A stretch of 64,000 nt of DNA from Natronocalculus amylovorans (GTDB taxonomy: Archaea; Halobacteriota; Halobacteria; Halobacteriales; Haloferacaceae): contig NZ_JAKRVX010000003.1 in NCBI RefSeq assembly GCF_023638035.1, positions 310,001 through 374,000 on the forward strand. The letters are read 5' to 3'. Shown piece after piece: positions 36,477-46,001 of this stretch. The translations under genes were made by a program, and so were the position numbers. The notes under the pieces are model-generated. The model saw only the letters and a list, made by a program, of their open reading frames with translations, searched no databases and was not told the origin of the DNA. How positions within the stretch are numbered: the stretch's first letter is position 1; every line of letters starts with the position of its first letter.

Positions 36477-37457
36477 ATGACAACCCATCGGCAGCCACTC
36501 GATTCTGTGCTTGAGACGATCGGCGAAACGCCGCTCGTCCGAGTACACGCTGGGCCTCCGGGAGTTCCGATCTACGCGAAATTGGAATCGTTCAATCCGG
36601 GGGCGAGTATCAAAGACCGGATTGGCAAGTATATGCTTGAAGAGATGTTAGCAGATGGAACCCTCAAACCAGGTGGGACCGTCATTGAGCCAACCGCGGG
36701 GAATACGGGTATTGGAATCGCGGTGGCTGCAGGTCAACTCGATTTGGAGGCTGTGTTTGTTGTCCCAGAGCGGTTCAGTCTTGAGAAACAGCAATTAATG
36801 CGCGCTCTTGGTGCAACGGTCATTAATACACCAACTGAGAAGGGAATGGGATATGCGATCGATCGGGCTCATGCGCTTGCCGAAGAGCTTGCGAACGCAG
36901 TTGTTCCACAACAGTTTGAGAACCCACTAAACGCTAACGCGCACTATGAGACGACCGCACCGGAAGTCTATGAGGCGCTTGAAAATGAAGTCGGGGCGAT
37001 CGTCGCCGGTTGTGGGACTGCAGGGACACTCATGGGGATGGCACAGTATGGCCGAGAATACGATGCACAAACCCATGTAGCCGCAGTCGAGCCGGAAGGT
37101 TCACTCTATGCAACATTCACTGGTAAGGACGTCGAAGAAGGATCGTACAAAACGGAGGGTATCGGAACGCATGATCCATCAACAAACGCCTTATTTGACC
37201 CCACGCTTGTTGATGAAGTGCTTCGGTTCTCCGATCGCATGATCCACGAAGAAATGCAACGGCTTGCGGCTGAGGAAGGCCAGCTTGTAGCTTCCAGTGC
37301 TGCAGCAAACAGTTTAGCTGCACAATCTGTGGCAAACCGGATCGCTGACGGATCCATTGATGCACCATCCGATTCGGTTGTTACGGTGTTTGCAGATTCA
37401 AGTGAGCGGTACCTCTCGAAAGGAGTGTATCGATCGTACGACGAGTGGGAAGGATAG
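36477..37457 (+). CDS. Cysteine synthase / cystathionine beta-synthase family (PLP)
   Basis: Fold-type II PLP enzyme of 326 residues that joins a serine derivative with sulphide or homocysteine. The PLP Lys is in NPGASIKDRIG (Lys46). The Asn loop reads EPTAGNTGIG (72-80), with Ala74 where the common CysK/CBS sequence has Ser. The phosphate loop is GCGTAGTLMG. No CBS domains. The altered loop leaves open O-acetylserine, O-phosphoserine or serine as substrate. Cystathionine-synthase-type enzyme is encoded 6 kb away. Confidence 0.88.
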   Translation: MTTHRQPLDSVLETIGETPLVRVHAGPPGVPIYAKLESFNPGASIKDRIGKYMLEEMLADGTLKPGGTVIEPTAGNTGIGIAVAAGQLDLEAVFVVPERFSLEKQQLMRALGATVINTPTEKGMGYAIDRAHALAEELANAVVPQQFENPLNANAHYETTAPEVYEALENEVGAIVAGCGTAGTLMGMAQYGREYDAQTHVAAVEPEGSLYATFTGKDVEEGSYKTEGIGTHDPSTNALFDPTLVDEVLRFSDRMIHEEMQRLAAEEGQLVASSAAANSLAAQSVANRIADGSIDAPSDSVVTVFADSSERYLSKGVYRSYDEWEG

Positions 37458-37489
37458 TCCGACAGTGAGGCGTGAATCAGCACTCCAAG

Positions 37490-37912
37490 CTATCGAAGTA
37501 ATAGTCCGTGCTCAACTTTCATACAGCGGTCTTCTACAACAGTGAGTCCAGCGGCTTCTGCTTTCGCAACCGCATCGTCATCATGAATTCCAAGTTGGAG
37601 CCAAATAGTATCTACGTCACCACGTGCTTCGTGCCGATCAAGAACTGAGTCAACAATCCCAGCAACTTCCTCACTTGGCCGGAACACGTCAACAATGTCG
37701 ATCTCCGAATCTATATCTGCTAGTGACTCAACGGCGGGGACTCCAAGAATTTCATCCGCATATGGATTGACCGGAATGATCGTATAGCCGTGTCGCTGGA
37801 GGTACGCTGGTACTTCGTGTGCTGCTTTCCCGGGCGTTGTTGAACAACCAATAACTGCAACAGTCTGTTTTTTAAGTATCTCCGTCAGTCCGGCAGCATC
37901 TGAAACAGGCAT
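37490..37912 (-). CDS. CoA-binding domain protein
   Basis: A 140-residue Rossmann-like CoA_binding protein (YccU type). Motifs are TVAVIGCSTTPGKAAHEVPA, YTIIPVNPYADEILG and IWLQLGIHDDDAVAKAEAAG, ending in DRCMKVEH. Single domain; binds CoA or a related nucleotide. Biological role unknown. Converges on the cysteine-synthase gene. Confidence 0.88.
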   Translation of the reverse strand: MPVSDAAGLTEILKKQTVAVIGCSTTPGKAAHEVPAYLQRHGYTIIPVNPYADEILGVPAVESLADIDSEIDIVDVFRPSEEVAGIVDSVLDRHEARGDVDTIWLQLGIHDDDAVAKAEAAGLTVVEDRCMKVEHGLLLR

Positions 37913-37975
37913 ACATAGACAACAACGGTAGCGAAAAAAAGTGTTTGTGGCGTATTGTTCGGTCTCAAAGGCCGG

Positions 37976-38000
37976 AGGTCAGAGGTCAGAGGTCAGAGGT
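37976..38000 (+). repeat. Short tandem repeat AGGTCAG, about 3.6 copies
   Basis: AGGTCAG repeated at 37976, 37983 and 37990, then AGGT, in the short gap between two genes. Simple slippage repeat; no function evident. Confidence 0.7.
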
Positions 38001-38010
38001 TAAAAGCCAG

Positions 38011-38661
38011 TCACGATCGAGCAATTCGGATATCTGGATCAGCATCTTCACTGGTGGTGATGATCCCATCGAAGAGCTGTGTGAGCGTATTCATTGTCTG
38101 TTGGTCATGTGCTGTCGAATCAATGCAGAACAGGCCAAGTCCACCAACGCTTTGAATACGTCCAGTAAAGACGTGAAGGAACCGGAAGACAGTCTGTAGA
38201 TCGGAGTACATTAACAACGTTGACAGTGAATGCACCATGATCCGGTTCTTTTGGATCCCACGATCTTGGTAGAACGCTTGGAGAAACTCAGAGAGTTTGA
38301 TTCCAATACCAGTCATATCAACCGGTGAAGACGTGTACTTGATTCGCTCATCATCAAGTACATCATTTACGCCTTGTTGGCGAGTGACACAGTCGACAAC
38401 CGCAACAGGTCTTCCTTGGTACGCTGTTCGCTTCTTATAATCGCTCAACACTCGCTCTGCACCGTCTTTTGTTGTCACGACGATCGCCCCGTTCTTTTGT
38501 TCAGTTCCAGCCGCAAGAATGTCAAGACACAGTGCTCGTTTACCTGTCAGTGGTGGACCTGTGACGAGTAGATTGGTGCCTGGTTCGACCTCTGTCTCAA
38601 GGTCGGGACCTAAATCATACATTGTGTGATCCTCGTGAATACCACTCCCGACTTCTGCCAC
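38011..38661 (-). CDS. RecA/KaiC-superfamily ATPase-like protein
   Basis: A 216-residue P-loop protein. Walker A is GPPLTGKRALCLDILA (residues about 34-49), then GAIVVTTKDGAERVL and VAVVDCVTRQQGV; the middle reads RIMVHSLSTLLMYSDLQTVF, as in RAD55/KaiC-like proteins of haloarchaea. The Walker B acid is not clearly kept. The start is GTG at 38661, or ATG at 38622, which gives a more usual N-terminus MYDLGPDLETEV. May be a signalling or regulatory ATPase. Function unproven. Confidence 0.75.
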   Translation of the reverse strand: MAEVGSGIHEDHTMYDLGPDLETEVEPGTNLLVTGPPLTGKRALCLDILAAGTEQKNGAIVVTTKDGAERVLSDYKKRTAYQGRPVAVVDCVTRQQGVNDVLDDERIKYTSSPVDMTGIGIKLSEFLQAFYQDRGIQKNRIMVHSLSTLLMYSDLQTVFRFLHVFTGRIQSVGGLGLFCIDSTAHDQQTMNTLTQLFDGIITTSEDADPDIRIARS

Positions 38662-38769
38662 TCAAATGACGTTGTATCTCGTCGGAAGTCATTAGCTGTT
38701 AAAAACATACTCCGAGCCAGTAATATTCTTTTTGATTACGACGGAGATGTATATTTATATTTTCAATCA

Positions 38770-39609
38770 TCAGACACCGCCAAGTCGCCCTAATAAAAAT
38801 GCAACTGCAGCGAGGAGCATCCCCACTTTGAGATATTTTTGTCCAACTGTTGGATCACTGAAGGATCGATAGGTCGCCCACAACATCACAATATCCGCAG
38901 GAATAATCGCGAGCAGGTAGATCAAGCCAAATGTTTCAGTTACATACGGAATGACACTCGCAGCGACACCGAGAACGATTGCACCGGTACCAACCCACAA
39001 TGCAGGTCGCTCGCCAATGACAATCGGTAGCGTCCGAAGATTCTCCTTTCGATCTCCATCAATATCTTCGACGTCCTTAACAATCTCTCGAGTGACGGTT
39101 GCGATTGCAGCAAGGAAGAACAATATTATCGCCCCAAACGGCTCACCGACGGCGGCCCCGCCAAAGAGGAACGTACTCCCTGTAAGGTAACCAACAATAA
39201 CGTTGCCAACCCCCGGAAGCCCTTTGAATAGCTCTGTGTACGCAAGGAGTGCGAGCAGATTGATCACTGCAATAATAATCGCTTCGATCGGAAGCAAGAG
39301 TGCCGCAGTGACTGCACCAAAAAAGAGTGCAATGCTGAATACAAGCGTTTCGCGGGGACTTACACGACCGCTTGGGATTGGCCGATCGGGACGATTAACT
39401 GCATCAATCTCGCGATCGAAGTAATCATTGATCGCATTCCCAGCTCCGGTTGCAAGTCCAGTTGCTGCGATCGCAAGCGCAACATTCAGCGGACTAACGG
39501 AGAGCCCACCCGCAACAAATGCACCAATAAATGTGAGAAAGGATGCAGCGACGACATTGCCCGGTCGCGTGAGTTCAACGCACCCACTGAGTTTCTGTGT
39601 GAGACTCAT
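38770..39609 (-). CDS. UbiA prenyltransferase, digeranylgeranylglyceryl phosphate synthase-like
   Basis: Membrane enzyme of the archaeal ether-lipid path that adds the second geranylgeranyl chain to the glycerol-phosphate ether. About 279 residues from the ATG at 39609 (MSLTQKLSGCVELTRPGN); the frame extends to 39726 without family-like sequence. The two Asp-rich motifs are NAINDYFDREIDAVNRPDRP and KDVEDIDGDRKEN. Seven to nine hydrophobic helices. UbiA members for quinones are the alternative. Confidence 0.85.
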   Translation of the reverse strand: MSLTQKLSGCVELTRPGNVVAASFLTFIGAFVAGGLSVSPLNVALAIAATGLATGAGNAINDYFDREIDAVNRPDRPIPSGRVSPRETLVFSIALFFGAVTAALLLPIEAIIIAVINLLALLAYTELFKGLPGVGNVIVGYLTGSTFLFGGAAVGEPFGAIILFFLAAIATVTREIVKDVEDIDGDRKENLRTLPIVIGERPALWVGTGAIVLGVAASVIPYVTETFGLIYLLAIIPADIVMLWATYRSFSDPTVGQKYLKVGMLLAAVAFLLGRLGGV

Positions 39610-39746
39610 ACCCCTCCGTTCGTCTGTTCTTGTGGCCCCTGTTCTGACATACCCACTCTCATCAGGGGAACCGAATAAAACACCCGCATCTTGTGTTTGT
39701 GTCGATCGCGTGGTATAGTGGCGCACTCTCGATGCAGACCGACGGC

Positions 39747-39755
39747 CTTATAACC
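39747..39755 (+). promoter_or_regulatory. tRNA-Arg promoter TATA element
   Basis: CTTATAACC lies about 29 bp before the first base of tRNA-Arg, the usual archaeal spacing. Confidence 0.55.
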
Positions 39756-39779
39756 AATCTGACCGCTACATGTGAATGC

Positions 39780-39854
39780 GGGCACTTAGCTCAGTCTGGA
39801 CAGAGTGCTTGGCTTCGGACCAAGTTGCCGCGGGTTCAAATCCTGCAGTGCCCA
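39780..39854 (+). tRNA. tRNA-Arg (anticodon UCG)
   Basis: 75-nt tRNA. Acceptor GGGCACT pairs with AGTGCCC, discriminator A. Anticodon stem CTTGG/CCAAG holds CTTCGGA with anticodon TCG. T arm GCGGG-TTCAAAT-CCTGC. CCA not encoded. AT-richer, gene-poor DNA with a broken gene follows, as is common next to tRNA genes, but no repeat of the tRNA end was found. Confidence 0.95.
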
Positions 39855-40038
39855 TCACATTTTGTGACAGTCCACATTTCGCAGACGGGAGCGACCCGCT
39901 TATAAAAGATACCCCGATCGGCGTAATAGAAGGTTACTTACGACGCATCAATCTACGTCTCTTAGTACCAAAACCGTCGGAAAATCCAGTCATTATTATT
40001 TATATCCTCTGATTCCTACTTTTGAGATGAATAAACAC

Positions 40039-40920
40039 TCAAGCAAATTCCAAGTTCGAATGCTTGTATGAATACAGCTGAATATCTTGATCATCACAGT
40101 ACGAAGCAAGTTTCGCAGCATGGATCGTTTCCCAGTCGCCAGGCCCTTCTTCTAAGTGTGGCTGGAATGCAACGTTTACAGCCTCATCTTCCATAGCGTT
40201 TCCATAAATACTGGTCTCTGCTTCCGGTGGTAACACTTCAATCACAATAGCAGGGTCTCCTCTATGGCCCTCTTTTTTCACAACCCGATCGCCAGGTACG
40301 GACGGATTTTCTGGCATCTGATTCAGGTGAGCTGTGTTCGGTCCAATATCAATCAACTCATTCATTGGATTCAGCGAGATCGGCTCCAACTTGGCAGGTG
40401 TTTCACCTGAATACTTCTCGTCCATTTTTACCTTCGTTACCAAGCTATGAACCCACTCCCAACCAAGTAGAATAAGAGCATCCTCATTATCACGATGTCA
40501 AACCATCACAATGATATCGTCGTCTGAATCATTCTCAACCAATGACTCTGGTGAAAAAGCTGAGATATCTCTTGATGTTTTCACATCAACTTCATACTCG
40601 AAGATCTCAAAATCATAGCTACTGAAACTCTCTGGATTGCAGCGCCGAATCGCCTCTTCATTCATCCAAGTCCACATCTCAACAGGAAGATACTCTCGGC
40701 AGAACCGTTCAAAAGCTATTTCTCCAAGGTTTCCTACTCGCTTACTATCTAATTTATCACCCTTACATCCCTGTAGTAGTGCTTGGTGATTTGATCGTTC
40801 TCTGTCAATTTCGTCTGGTTCAAACCGATACATAAGTGACTCACCGGAAACGACACCCCGTATCTTGACCGAACAATGTATGGGGCCAAGGTATAGGAAG
40901 CAATCTCCGTAGCTTTGCAT
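40039..40920 (-). pseudogene. PD-(D/E)xK-like nuclease gene interrupted by an in-frame TGA
   Basis: Two open stretches, 40920-40498 and 40500-40039, are in the same frame and separated only by a TGA at 40498-40500. Read through, they give one protein of about 293 residues. The first part has VGNLGEIAFERF (Glu67), SSYDFEIF (Asp103) and EVDVKTS (Asp112, Lys114), a restriction-fold pattern. Around the stop the reading DDIIVMV-stop-HRDNEDALILLGW is smooth, so a Trp codon TGG probably became TGA. The second part ends SYKHSNLEFA. No helicase or methylase is adjacent. Selenocysteine is unlikely, as no Sec context is seen. Lies in AT-rich DNA after tRNA-Arg. Confidence 0.7.
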
Positions 40921-41192
40921 CTATTTGTCCTGAAAGATATAATTTCCCCTCAAGCGATAGTTCTACAAAAAGCATCTTTTCTATCAGTTCGTGACGTGTG
41001 ATTACAGTATTGGTTCGTGTGTTCGAATGACTATTTACGGACAGAGACACACGAAATAAAACCAATATATAAGGACACAAAATATTGCCACAGCTGAAAT
41101 CGAATCCACTGATAAGACCAGTTATGTGAAACAACTTCCACTCTGTTGGTCGAGTCTACACACTTTTACTCAGTTACTCAATAGAGATATCT
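40921..41192. other. AT-rich intergenic region before malic enzyme
   Basis: 272 bp, AT-rich, with no gene seen. Near 41164 the sequence CTTTTACTCAG may be part of the malic enzyme promoter. Confidence 0.4.
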
Positions 41193-43448
41193 ATGACGCT
41201 AGAAGAGGATGCACTCGAGTATCATAAATCGAAGCCACCGGGCAAGATCGAGGTTACCACAACAAAACCGACAAACACCCAGCGCGAGCTCAGCCTCGCG
41301 TATTCGCCGGGCGTTGCGGAGCCGTGCCGCAAGATCGCAGCAAATCCTGACGATGCGTACCGCTACACTGCAAAAGGAAATCTTGTTGGTGTGATTTCAA
41401 ACGGGAGTGCCGTACTCGGGCTCGGTGACATTGGACCACAAGCATCAAAACCGGTTATGGAAGGGAAAGGAGTCCTATTTAAGCGATTTGCTGATATTGA
41501 TGTCTTCGATATCGAGATTGGTCATAAAGACACCGATGCCTTCATTGAGTCTGTTGTTGGGTTGGAACCCACATTTGGCGGTATCAATCTCGAAGACATT
41601 GCTGCACCGGAGTGTTTTACGATCGAAAAGCGGCTGCGTCAACGAATGGACATTCCAGTCTTCCATGACGATCAGCATGGGACTGCGATCATTACTGGGG
41701 CAGCTCTACTGAATGCACTTGAGATTGCCCAAAAGGATATCAAGTCGATACAGATCACATTTGCGGGGGCTGGCGCTGCCGCGATCGCAACCGCTCGGTT
41801 CTATGTCTCTCTTGGGGTTCAAAAAGAGAATATTACGATGGTTGATATTGATGGGATTCTCACTGCCAGCCGTGCTGACGCTGGTGAACTTGATCCATAC
41901 AGTCAAGAGTTTGCTCGTGATATTCCGGATGGCGGCCTTGCGGATGCAATTGCCGGTGCGGATGTCTTCGTTGGTCTGTCTGCTGGTGGGATTGTTGACC
42001 CGGAGATGATTCGATCGATGGCGGCAGATCCGATCGTGTTTGCGATGGCAAATCCGGATCCAGAGATTGGGTACACTGCGGCTAAAAACGCCCGCAAGGA
42101 TACGGTCATCATGGCAACAGGCCGATCGGATTATCCAAATCAGGTCAATAATGTGTTAGGGTTCCCGTTTATTTTCCGTGGGGCGCTCGACGTCCGAGCG
42201 ACCAAAATTAATGAAGCGATGAAAGTTGCTGCCGCAGAGGCGTTGGCCGAGCTTGCAAAAGCAGACACGCCTGATGCAGTTCGCAAGGCCTACGGTGACC
42301 AACCGCTCAAATTCGGCCCAGAGTATATTATTCCAAAACCGATGGACCGTCGGGTTTTATTCGAAGTCGCGCCTGCAGTGGCAGAGGCTGCAATTGCTAG
42401 TGGTGTTGCTCGGAGAGAACTCGATCGTGACCGGTATGTCGAGCAGCTTGAGGCTCGCTTAGGGAAGTCACGAGAGATGATGCGTGTCGTGTTGAACAAA
42501 GCAAAAAGCGATCGCAAACGGATTGCACTCGCAGAGGGTCACAGCGAGAAAATTATCAGAGCAGCACATCAGCTCATCGATCGTCATATTGCGGACCCAA
42601 TTTTGATTGGGAATGCAGCCCACATCAGGCGGACGGTTGACGATCTTGGGCTAGCGTTCGTTCCGACAATCGTAGATCCGACAGCCGAACCGTATGATAA
42701 GTATATCGAATCGCTGTATACCCAACGACAGCGCAAAGGAATTACACGAAGGGAGGCTGCCGAGCGGATTCAGGATAGCAACTATTTCGCCTCAATGATG
42801 GTACAGCAGGGAGATGCAGATGCGATGTTAACTGGATTAACACATCACTATCCCTCTGCACTGCGACCACCGTTACAAGTCATTGGGACTGCAGATGACG
42901 TCGAATACGCTGCAGGAGTCTATATGTTGACATTCAAAAATCGTGTGATCTTCCTTGCGGACGCAACAGTCAATCAGGATCCTGATGCAGAGACGCTCGC
43001 CGAAATCACTCGGCATGCTGCAGCGACTGCGCGTCGATTTGATGTCGAGCCACGGGCTGCGCTCTTATCATATTCGGACTTTGGAAGCGTCGACAACGAA
43101 GGGACACGGAAGCCCCGCCGTGCAGCCGAACAGCTACGAACCGACCCGAGCGTTGATTTCCCAGTTGATGGTGAGATGCAAGCAGATACTGCAGTGGTCG
43201 AAGAACTGCTTGAGGGAACATACGAATTTACAACACTGGAACAGCCTGCAAATGTGCTCGTGCTCCCAAACCTTGAGGCAGGTAATATCACATACAAACT
43301 GCTCCAGCGGCTCGGTGGTGCAGAGGCGGTTGGCCCAATGTTGGCAGGGATGGCAAAGCCAGTGCATGTGCTCCAGCGTGAAGATGATGTGAAAGATATC
43401 GTTAATTTAGCTGCTGTCGCAGCAGTCGAAGCCCAAGAACCCGAATAG
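41193..43448 (+). CDS. maeB: NADP-dependent malic enzyme with C-terminal phosphotransacetylase-like domain
   Basis: Oxidative decarboxylation of malate to pyruvate. Of 751 residues, the first about 425 form the malic enzyme: [35 protein letters not shown] and the Rossmann motif [15 protein letters not shown]. The last about 320 form a phosphate acetyl/butyryl-transferase domain ([37 protein letters not shown]) that in this class is usually regulatory. Length fits multimodular MaeB. It may supply NADPH and pyruvate. Single gene. Confidence 0.93.
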   Translation: MTLEEDALEYHKSKPPGKIEVTTTKPTNTQRELSLAYSPGVAEPCRKIAANPDDAYRYTAKGNLVGVISNGSAVLGLGDIGPQASKPVMEGKGVLFKRFADIDVFDIEIGHKDTDAFIESVVGLEPTFGGINLEDIAAPECFTIEKRLRQRMDIPVFHDDQHGTAIITGAALLNALEIAQKDIKSIQITFAGAGAAAIATARFYVSLGVQKENITMVDIDGILTASRADAGELDPYSQEFARDIPDGGLADAIAGADVFVGLSAGGIVDPEMIRSMAADPIVFAMANPDPEIGYTAAKNARKDTVIMATGRSDYPNQVNNVLGFPFIFRGALDVRATKINEAMKVAAAEALAELAKADTPDAVRKAYGDQPLKFGPEYIIPKPMDRRVLFEVAPAVAEAAIASGVARRELDRDRYVEQLEARLGKSREMMRVVLNKAKSDRKRIALAEGHSEKIIRAAHQLIDRHIADPILIGNAAHIRRTVDDLGLAFVPTIVDPTAEPYDKYIESLYTQRQRKGITRREAAERIQDSNYFASMMVQQGDADAMLTGLTHHYPSALRPPLQVIGTADDVEYAAGVYMLTFKNRVIFLADATVNQDPDAETLAEITRHAAATARRFDVEPRAALLSYSDFGSVDNEGTRKPRRAAEQLRTDPSVDFPVDGEMQADTAVVEELLEGTYEFTTLEQPANVLVLPNLEAGNITYKLLQRLGGAEAVGPMLAGMAKPVHVLQREDDVKDIVNLAAVAAVEAQEPE

Positions 43449-43555
43449 CAACACTATGTCTTTGACAATCAGGTAACGTATCGATCGTTCCAGCGTGGCC
43501 TGAGACAAATGAAATGCGTACGCTCTTTGTATGGCTACCGAGAACGTGGAGACAG

Positions 43556-44719
43556 ATGACAAAGCGACAATTCGCAACCAATGGTGTCCACTCAGGCGAA
43601 GGAGAACACGATGCACATGGTGCACTCGTTACACCAATCTACGCAAATGTAACGTATCGATACGACTCTCCAACAGAGATGAAAAGCGAGTATCGGTACT
43701 CACGGATGAAAGAACCGACGCGAGAGTCACTCAACGCCGTTGTCTCGGATCTCCATAATGGAGAATATGCACGCACCTTTGCGAGCGGGATGGCTGCAAT
43801 CAACACGCTCTTTACCACCGCTCTGTCTGCAGACAGTCATGTTGTCGCCGGACAAACCCTCTATGCAGAGTCACACACACTGTTGACGCGTGTCTTTTCT
43901 GATTTCGGTGTCGATGTGACGTTTGTCGATACAACAGATACAGAGAACGTTGCGAATGCGATCGAAGAGAACACTGATCTCATCTATCTCGAGTCACCAA
44001 CGAACCCAATGCTGCAGATTACAGACATTGCTGCAGTCGCAGCGATCGCGGATGAACATGACGTACTCATGGGGGTTGATAATACGTTCTCTTCACCAGC
44101 ACTCCAACGGCCGCTTGATCTTGGTGTTGATGTTGTTGTTGAGTCGCTCACAAAATATGTCTCGGGGCACTCCGATGCGATCGCCGGTGCGATTGTGACA
44201 AACGACAAAGCGCTTGATGCGGAGTTTGAGGTGATACAGTACAACCAAGGCGCAACCCTTGGCCCACATGATGCATTCCTCGCGCGCCGCGGTGCAAAAA
44301 CACTCGGTGCACGGATGGAGAAACACTGCGAAAATGCTCGTGCAGTTGCACAGTTCCTTGATGAGCATGATGCAGTCGATCGCGTCTACTACCCAGGCCT
44401 TGCGTCACATACCAACCACGAGGTTGCGGCTGAACAGATGGCGGACTTCGGTGGAATGGTCAGCGTCGAACTCGATGCGACGCTTGAGGAGACGATCGCC
44501 GTACTTGAAGCGCTTGAGGTGTTCCAACTGGCAGAGAGTCTCGGTGGTGTCGAGAGCCTTGTTGAACAGCCAGCAGTAATGACGCACCAAGACCTTTCAG
44601 TCGAGGAGCGCGACAAAGCAGGCATCGCTGACAGTTTGATCCGATTCTCGATCGGGATTGAGGGAACTGAAGACCTCCTCCACGATCTCGAACAGGCACT
44701 TGCGGCGGGCTGCAACTAA
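43556..44719 (+). CDS. Cystathionine synthase/lyase-type trans-sulphuration enzyme (PLP)
   Basis: Cys/Met metabolism PLP enzyme of about 387 residues. Motifs are FATNGVHSGEGEHDAHGALV, SRMKEPTRESLNAVVSDL, YLESPTNPMLQITDIAA and the PLP-Lys segment VESLTKYVSGHSDAI. The ATG at 43556 is preceded at the right distance by TTTGTATG. Gamma-synthase, gamma-lyase and O-acetylhomoserine types share these motifs, so the exact reaction is open. May work with the cysteine synthase-like enzyme at 36477. Confidence 0.88.
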   Translation: MTKRQFATNGVHSGEGEHDAHGALVTPIYANVTYRYDSPTEMKSEYRYSRMKEPTRESLNAVVSDLHNGEYARTFASGMAAINTLFTTALSADSHVVAGQTLYAESHTLLTRVFSDFGVDVTFVDTTDTENVANAIEENTDLIYLESPTNPMLQITDIAAVAAIADEHDVLMGVDNTFSSPALQRPLDLGVDVVVESLTKYVSGHSDAIAGAIVTNDKALDAEFEVIQYNQGATLGPHDAFLARRGAKTLGARMEKHCENARAVAQFLDEHDAVDRVYYPGLASHTNHEVAAEQMADFGGMVSVELDATLEETIAVLEALEVFQLAESLGGVESLVEQPAVMTHQDLSVEERDKAGIADSLIRFSIGIEGTEDLLHDLEQALAAGCN

Positions 44720-44733
44720 TCTACGCTACTGCA

Positions 44734-45915
44734 ATGACGCTCGAATACGACACGATCGAATCATTGGCTGCTCGCTTAGTCCAGATTCCGTCCGAAAACC
44801 CCCCCGGAGAGGAAGCCACGTGTGCGGAGTTCATTCATCAGTGGTTCACTGATAGAGACATCGCTGCCGAACTGCTCGAAGAACCGGATCCCGATCGACC
44901 ACAAGTCGGTGCACGTGTTGGTAGTGGTGCGCCAACACTTGTGATTAACGGCCACACAGACGTTGTCCCTCCGGGCGACCACGATGCATGGACAGACGGC
45001 CCGTATGACGGAGTCGTCTCCGACGGTCGCCTCTATGGTCGTGGCAGTGCAGATATGAAGACCGGGCTTGCGATCGGGATGCTGTTATTGGCTGCGTTTG
45101 CAGACCGACTCTCGACAGGAGAGCTGCCAGGTTCGCTTGTATTTCATGCTGCAATGGGCGAAGAAACCGGCGATCCAGGGACAAAAACGCTGCTTGAACA
45201 AGGCTATGATGGTGATCATGCGATCGTGATTGAGCCAACTTCGTTCCGTGCCGCAACGAGTTCAAAAGGACTTGCCGTCTATGAAGTGACACTCACCGGT
45301 GCGGCAACACATGCAAGCCATCCGGAGAAGGGTGTTAACCCGATCGAATCCGCTGAGCCGGTCCTCAACGCCATTCAGGAGTATAATACAGAGCTCATCA
45401 ATCGCGGGACAGGCCTCTGTGGGACCGCGCTTGCAAGTGTGACCGAATTTGAGTCCGGTGTGGGATCGAACTACGGTGTCATTCCCGAAACTGCTCGGTT
45501 TATTTTCGATCGACGGATTGTGCCGGGTGAATCACTGGAATCGGTCGACGCTGAGGTGTATGCGCTATTTGATGAGATTGCGGCTTCGATTCCGCTCTCA
45601 ATCGAGGCGACGCGAGTCCAACATTATGCTGCATCGGACATTCCGGTTGACGATCCGCTCGCAGTCCGAACACGTGAGCTCTCAGCGGACCGTGCTGGTG
45701 CTGACACGAAACCATGGGGAATTGAAGCCGCAACGGATATGCGGAATTTCATCAACGATGCAGACATGCCTGCGATTACGTGGGGACCTGGGTCGTTATC
45801 ACAAGCACACACTGTTGATGAGTCGATCGACCTTGCCGAAGCCGCACTCGGTTATGATCTGTTGACACAACTCACAGAGGAGTTCCTCAACGGAGCAATC
45901 ACGGACAACCGGTAG
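44734..45915 (+). CDS. M20-family metallopeptidase/deacylase (ArgE/DapE-like)
   Basis: Zinc-dependent hydrolase of N-acyl amino acids or peptides, 393 residues. Motifs are VINGHTDVVPPGD (metal His/Asp), YGRGSADMKTG (bridging Asp) and AAMGEETGDPGTKTLLEQG (catalytic Glu), with a dimerisation domain between. The gene starts 15 bp after the previous stop, so they may be co-transcribed. Substrate (acetylornithine, succinyl-DAP or other) cannot be told. Confidence 0.88.
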   Translation: MTLEYDTIESLAARLVQIPSENPPGEEATCAEFIHQWFTDRDIAAELLEEPDPDRPQVGARVGSGAPTLVINGHTDVVPPGDHDAWTDGPYDGVVSDGRLYGRGSADMKTGLAIGMLLLAAFADRLSTGELPGSLVFHAAMGEETGDPGTKTLLEQGYDGDHAIVIEPTSFRAATSSKGLAVYEVTLTGAATHASHPEKGVNPIESAEPVLNAIQEYNTELINRGTGLCGTALASVTEFESGVGSNYGVIPETARFIFDRRIVPGESLESVDAEVYALFDEIAASIPLSIEATRVQHYAASDIPVDDPLAVRTRELSADRAGADTKPWGIEAATDMRNFINDADMPAITWGPGSLSQAHTVDESIDLAEAALGYDLLTQLTEEFLNGAITDNR

Positions 45916-45979
45916 CGACCGGTTTGTCACTATTGTCACCGTTTCACCGATCGAACGAAACTCCTTTTAGGCTCGCTGA

Positions 45980-45995
45980 CTGACTGATCAGTCAG
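45980..45995 (+). promoter_or_regulatory. 16-bp palindrome, likely TetR operator
   Basis: CTGACTGATCAGTCAG is a perfect palindrome ending 6 bp before the regulator's ATG, between a TATA-like TCCTTTTAG (near 45962) and the start. This position would let the regulator block its own promoter and, by read-through, the efflux genes. Function inferred from location and symmetry. Confidence 0.7.
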
Positions 45996-46001
45996 GACTC
46001 A

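Noticed and set aside
37976-38000. CRISPR-like repeat
   Set aside because: A simple 7-bp tandem repeat without spacers. No CRISPR array or cas gene was seen in the window.
40498-40500. Selenocysteine UGA in the nuclease-like gene
   Set aside because: No Sec-family protein and no sign of a Sec element; a Trp to stop change fits the sequence better.
39900-41192. A second tRNA-bounded island after tRNA-Arg
   Set aside because: No copy of the tRNA-Arg 3' end was found up to the malic enzyme gene, so the borders cannot be shown.
43531-43563. Possible frameshift at the start of the cystathionine-type gene (MATENVETDD in another frame)
   Set aside because: The in-frame ATG at 43556 has a TATA-like TTTGTATG at the right distance, so no frameshift is needed.
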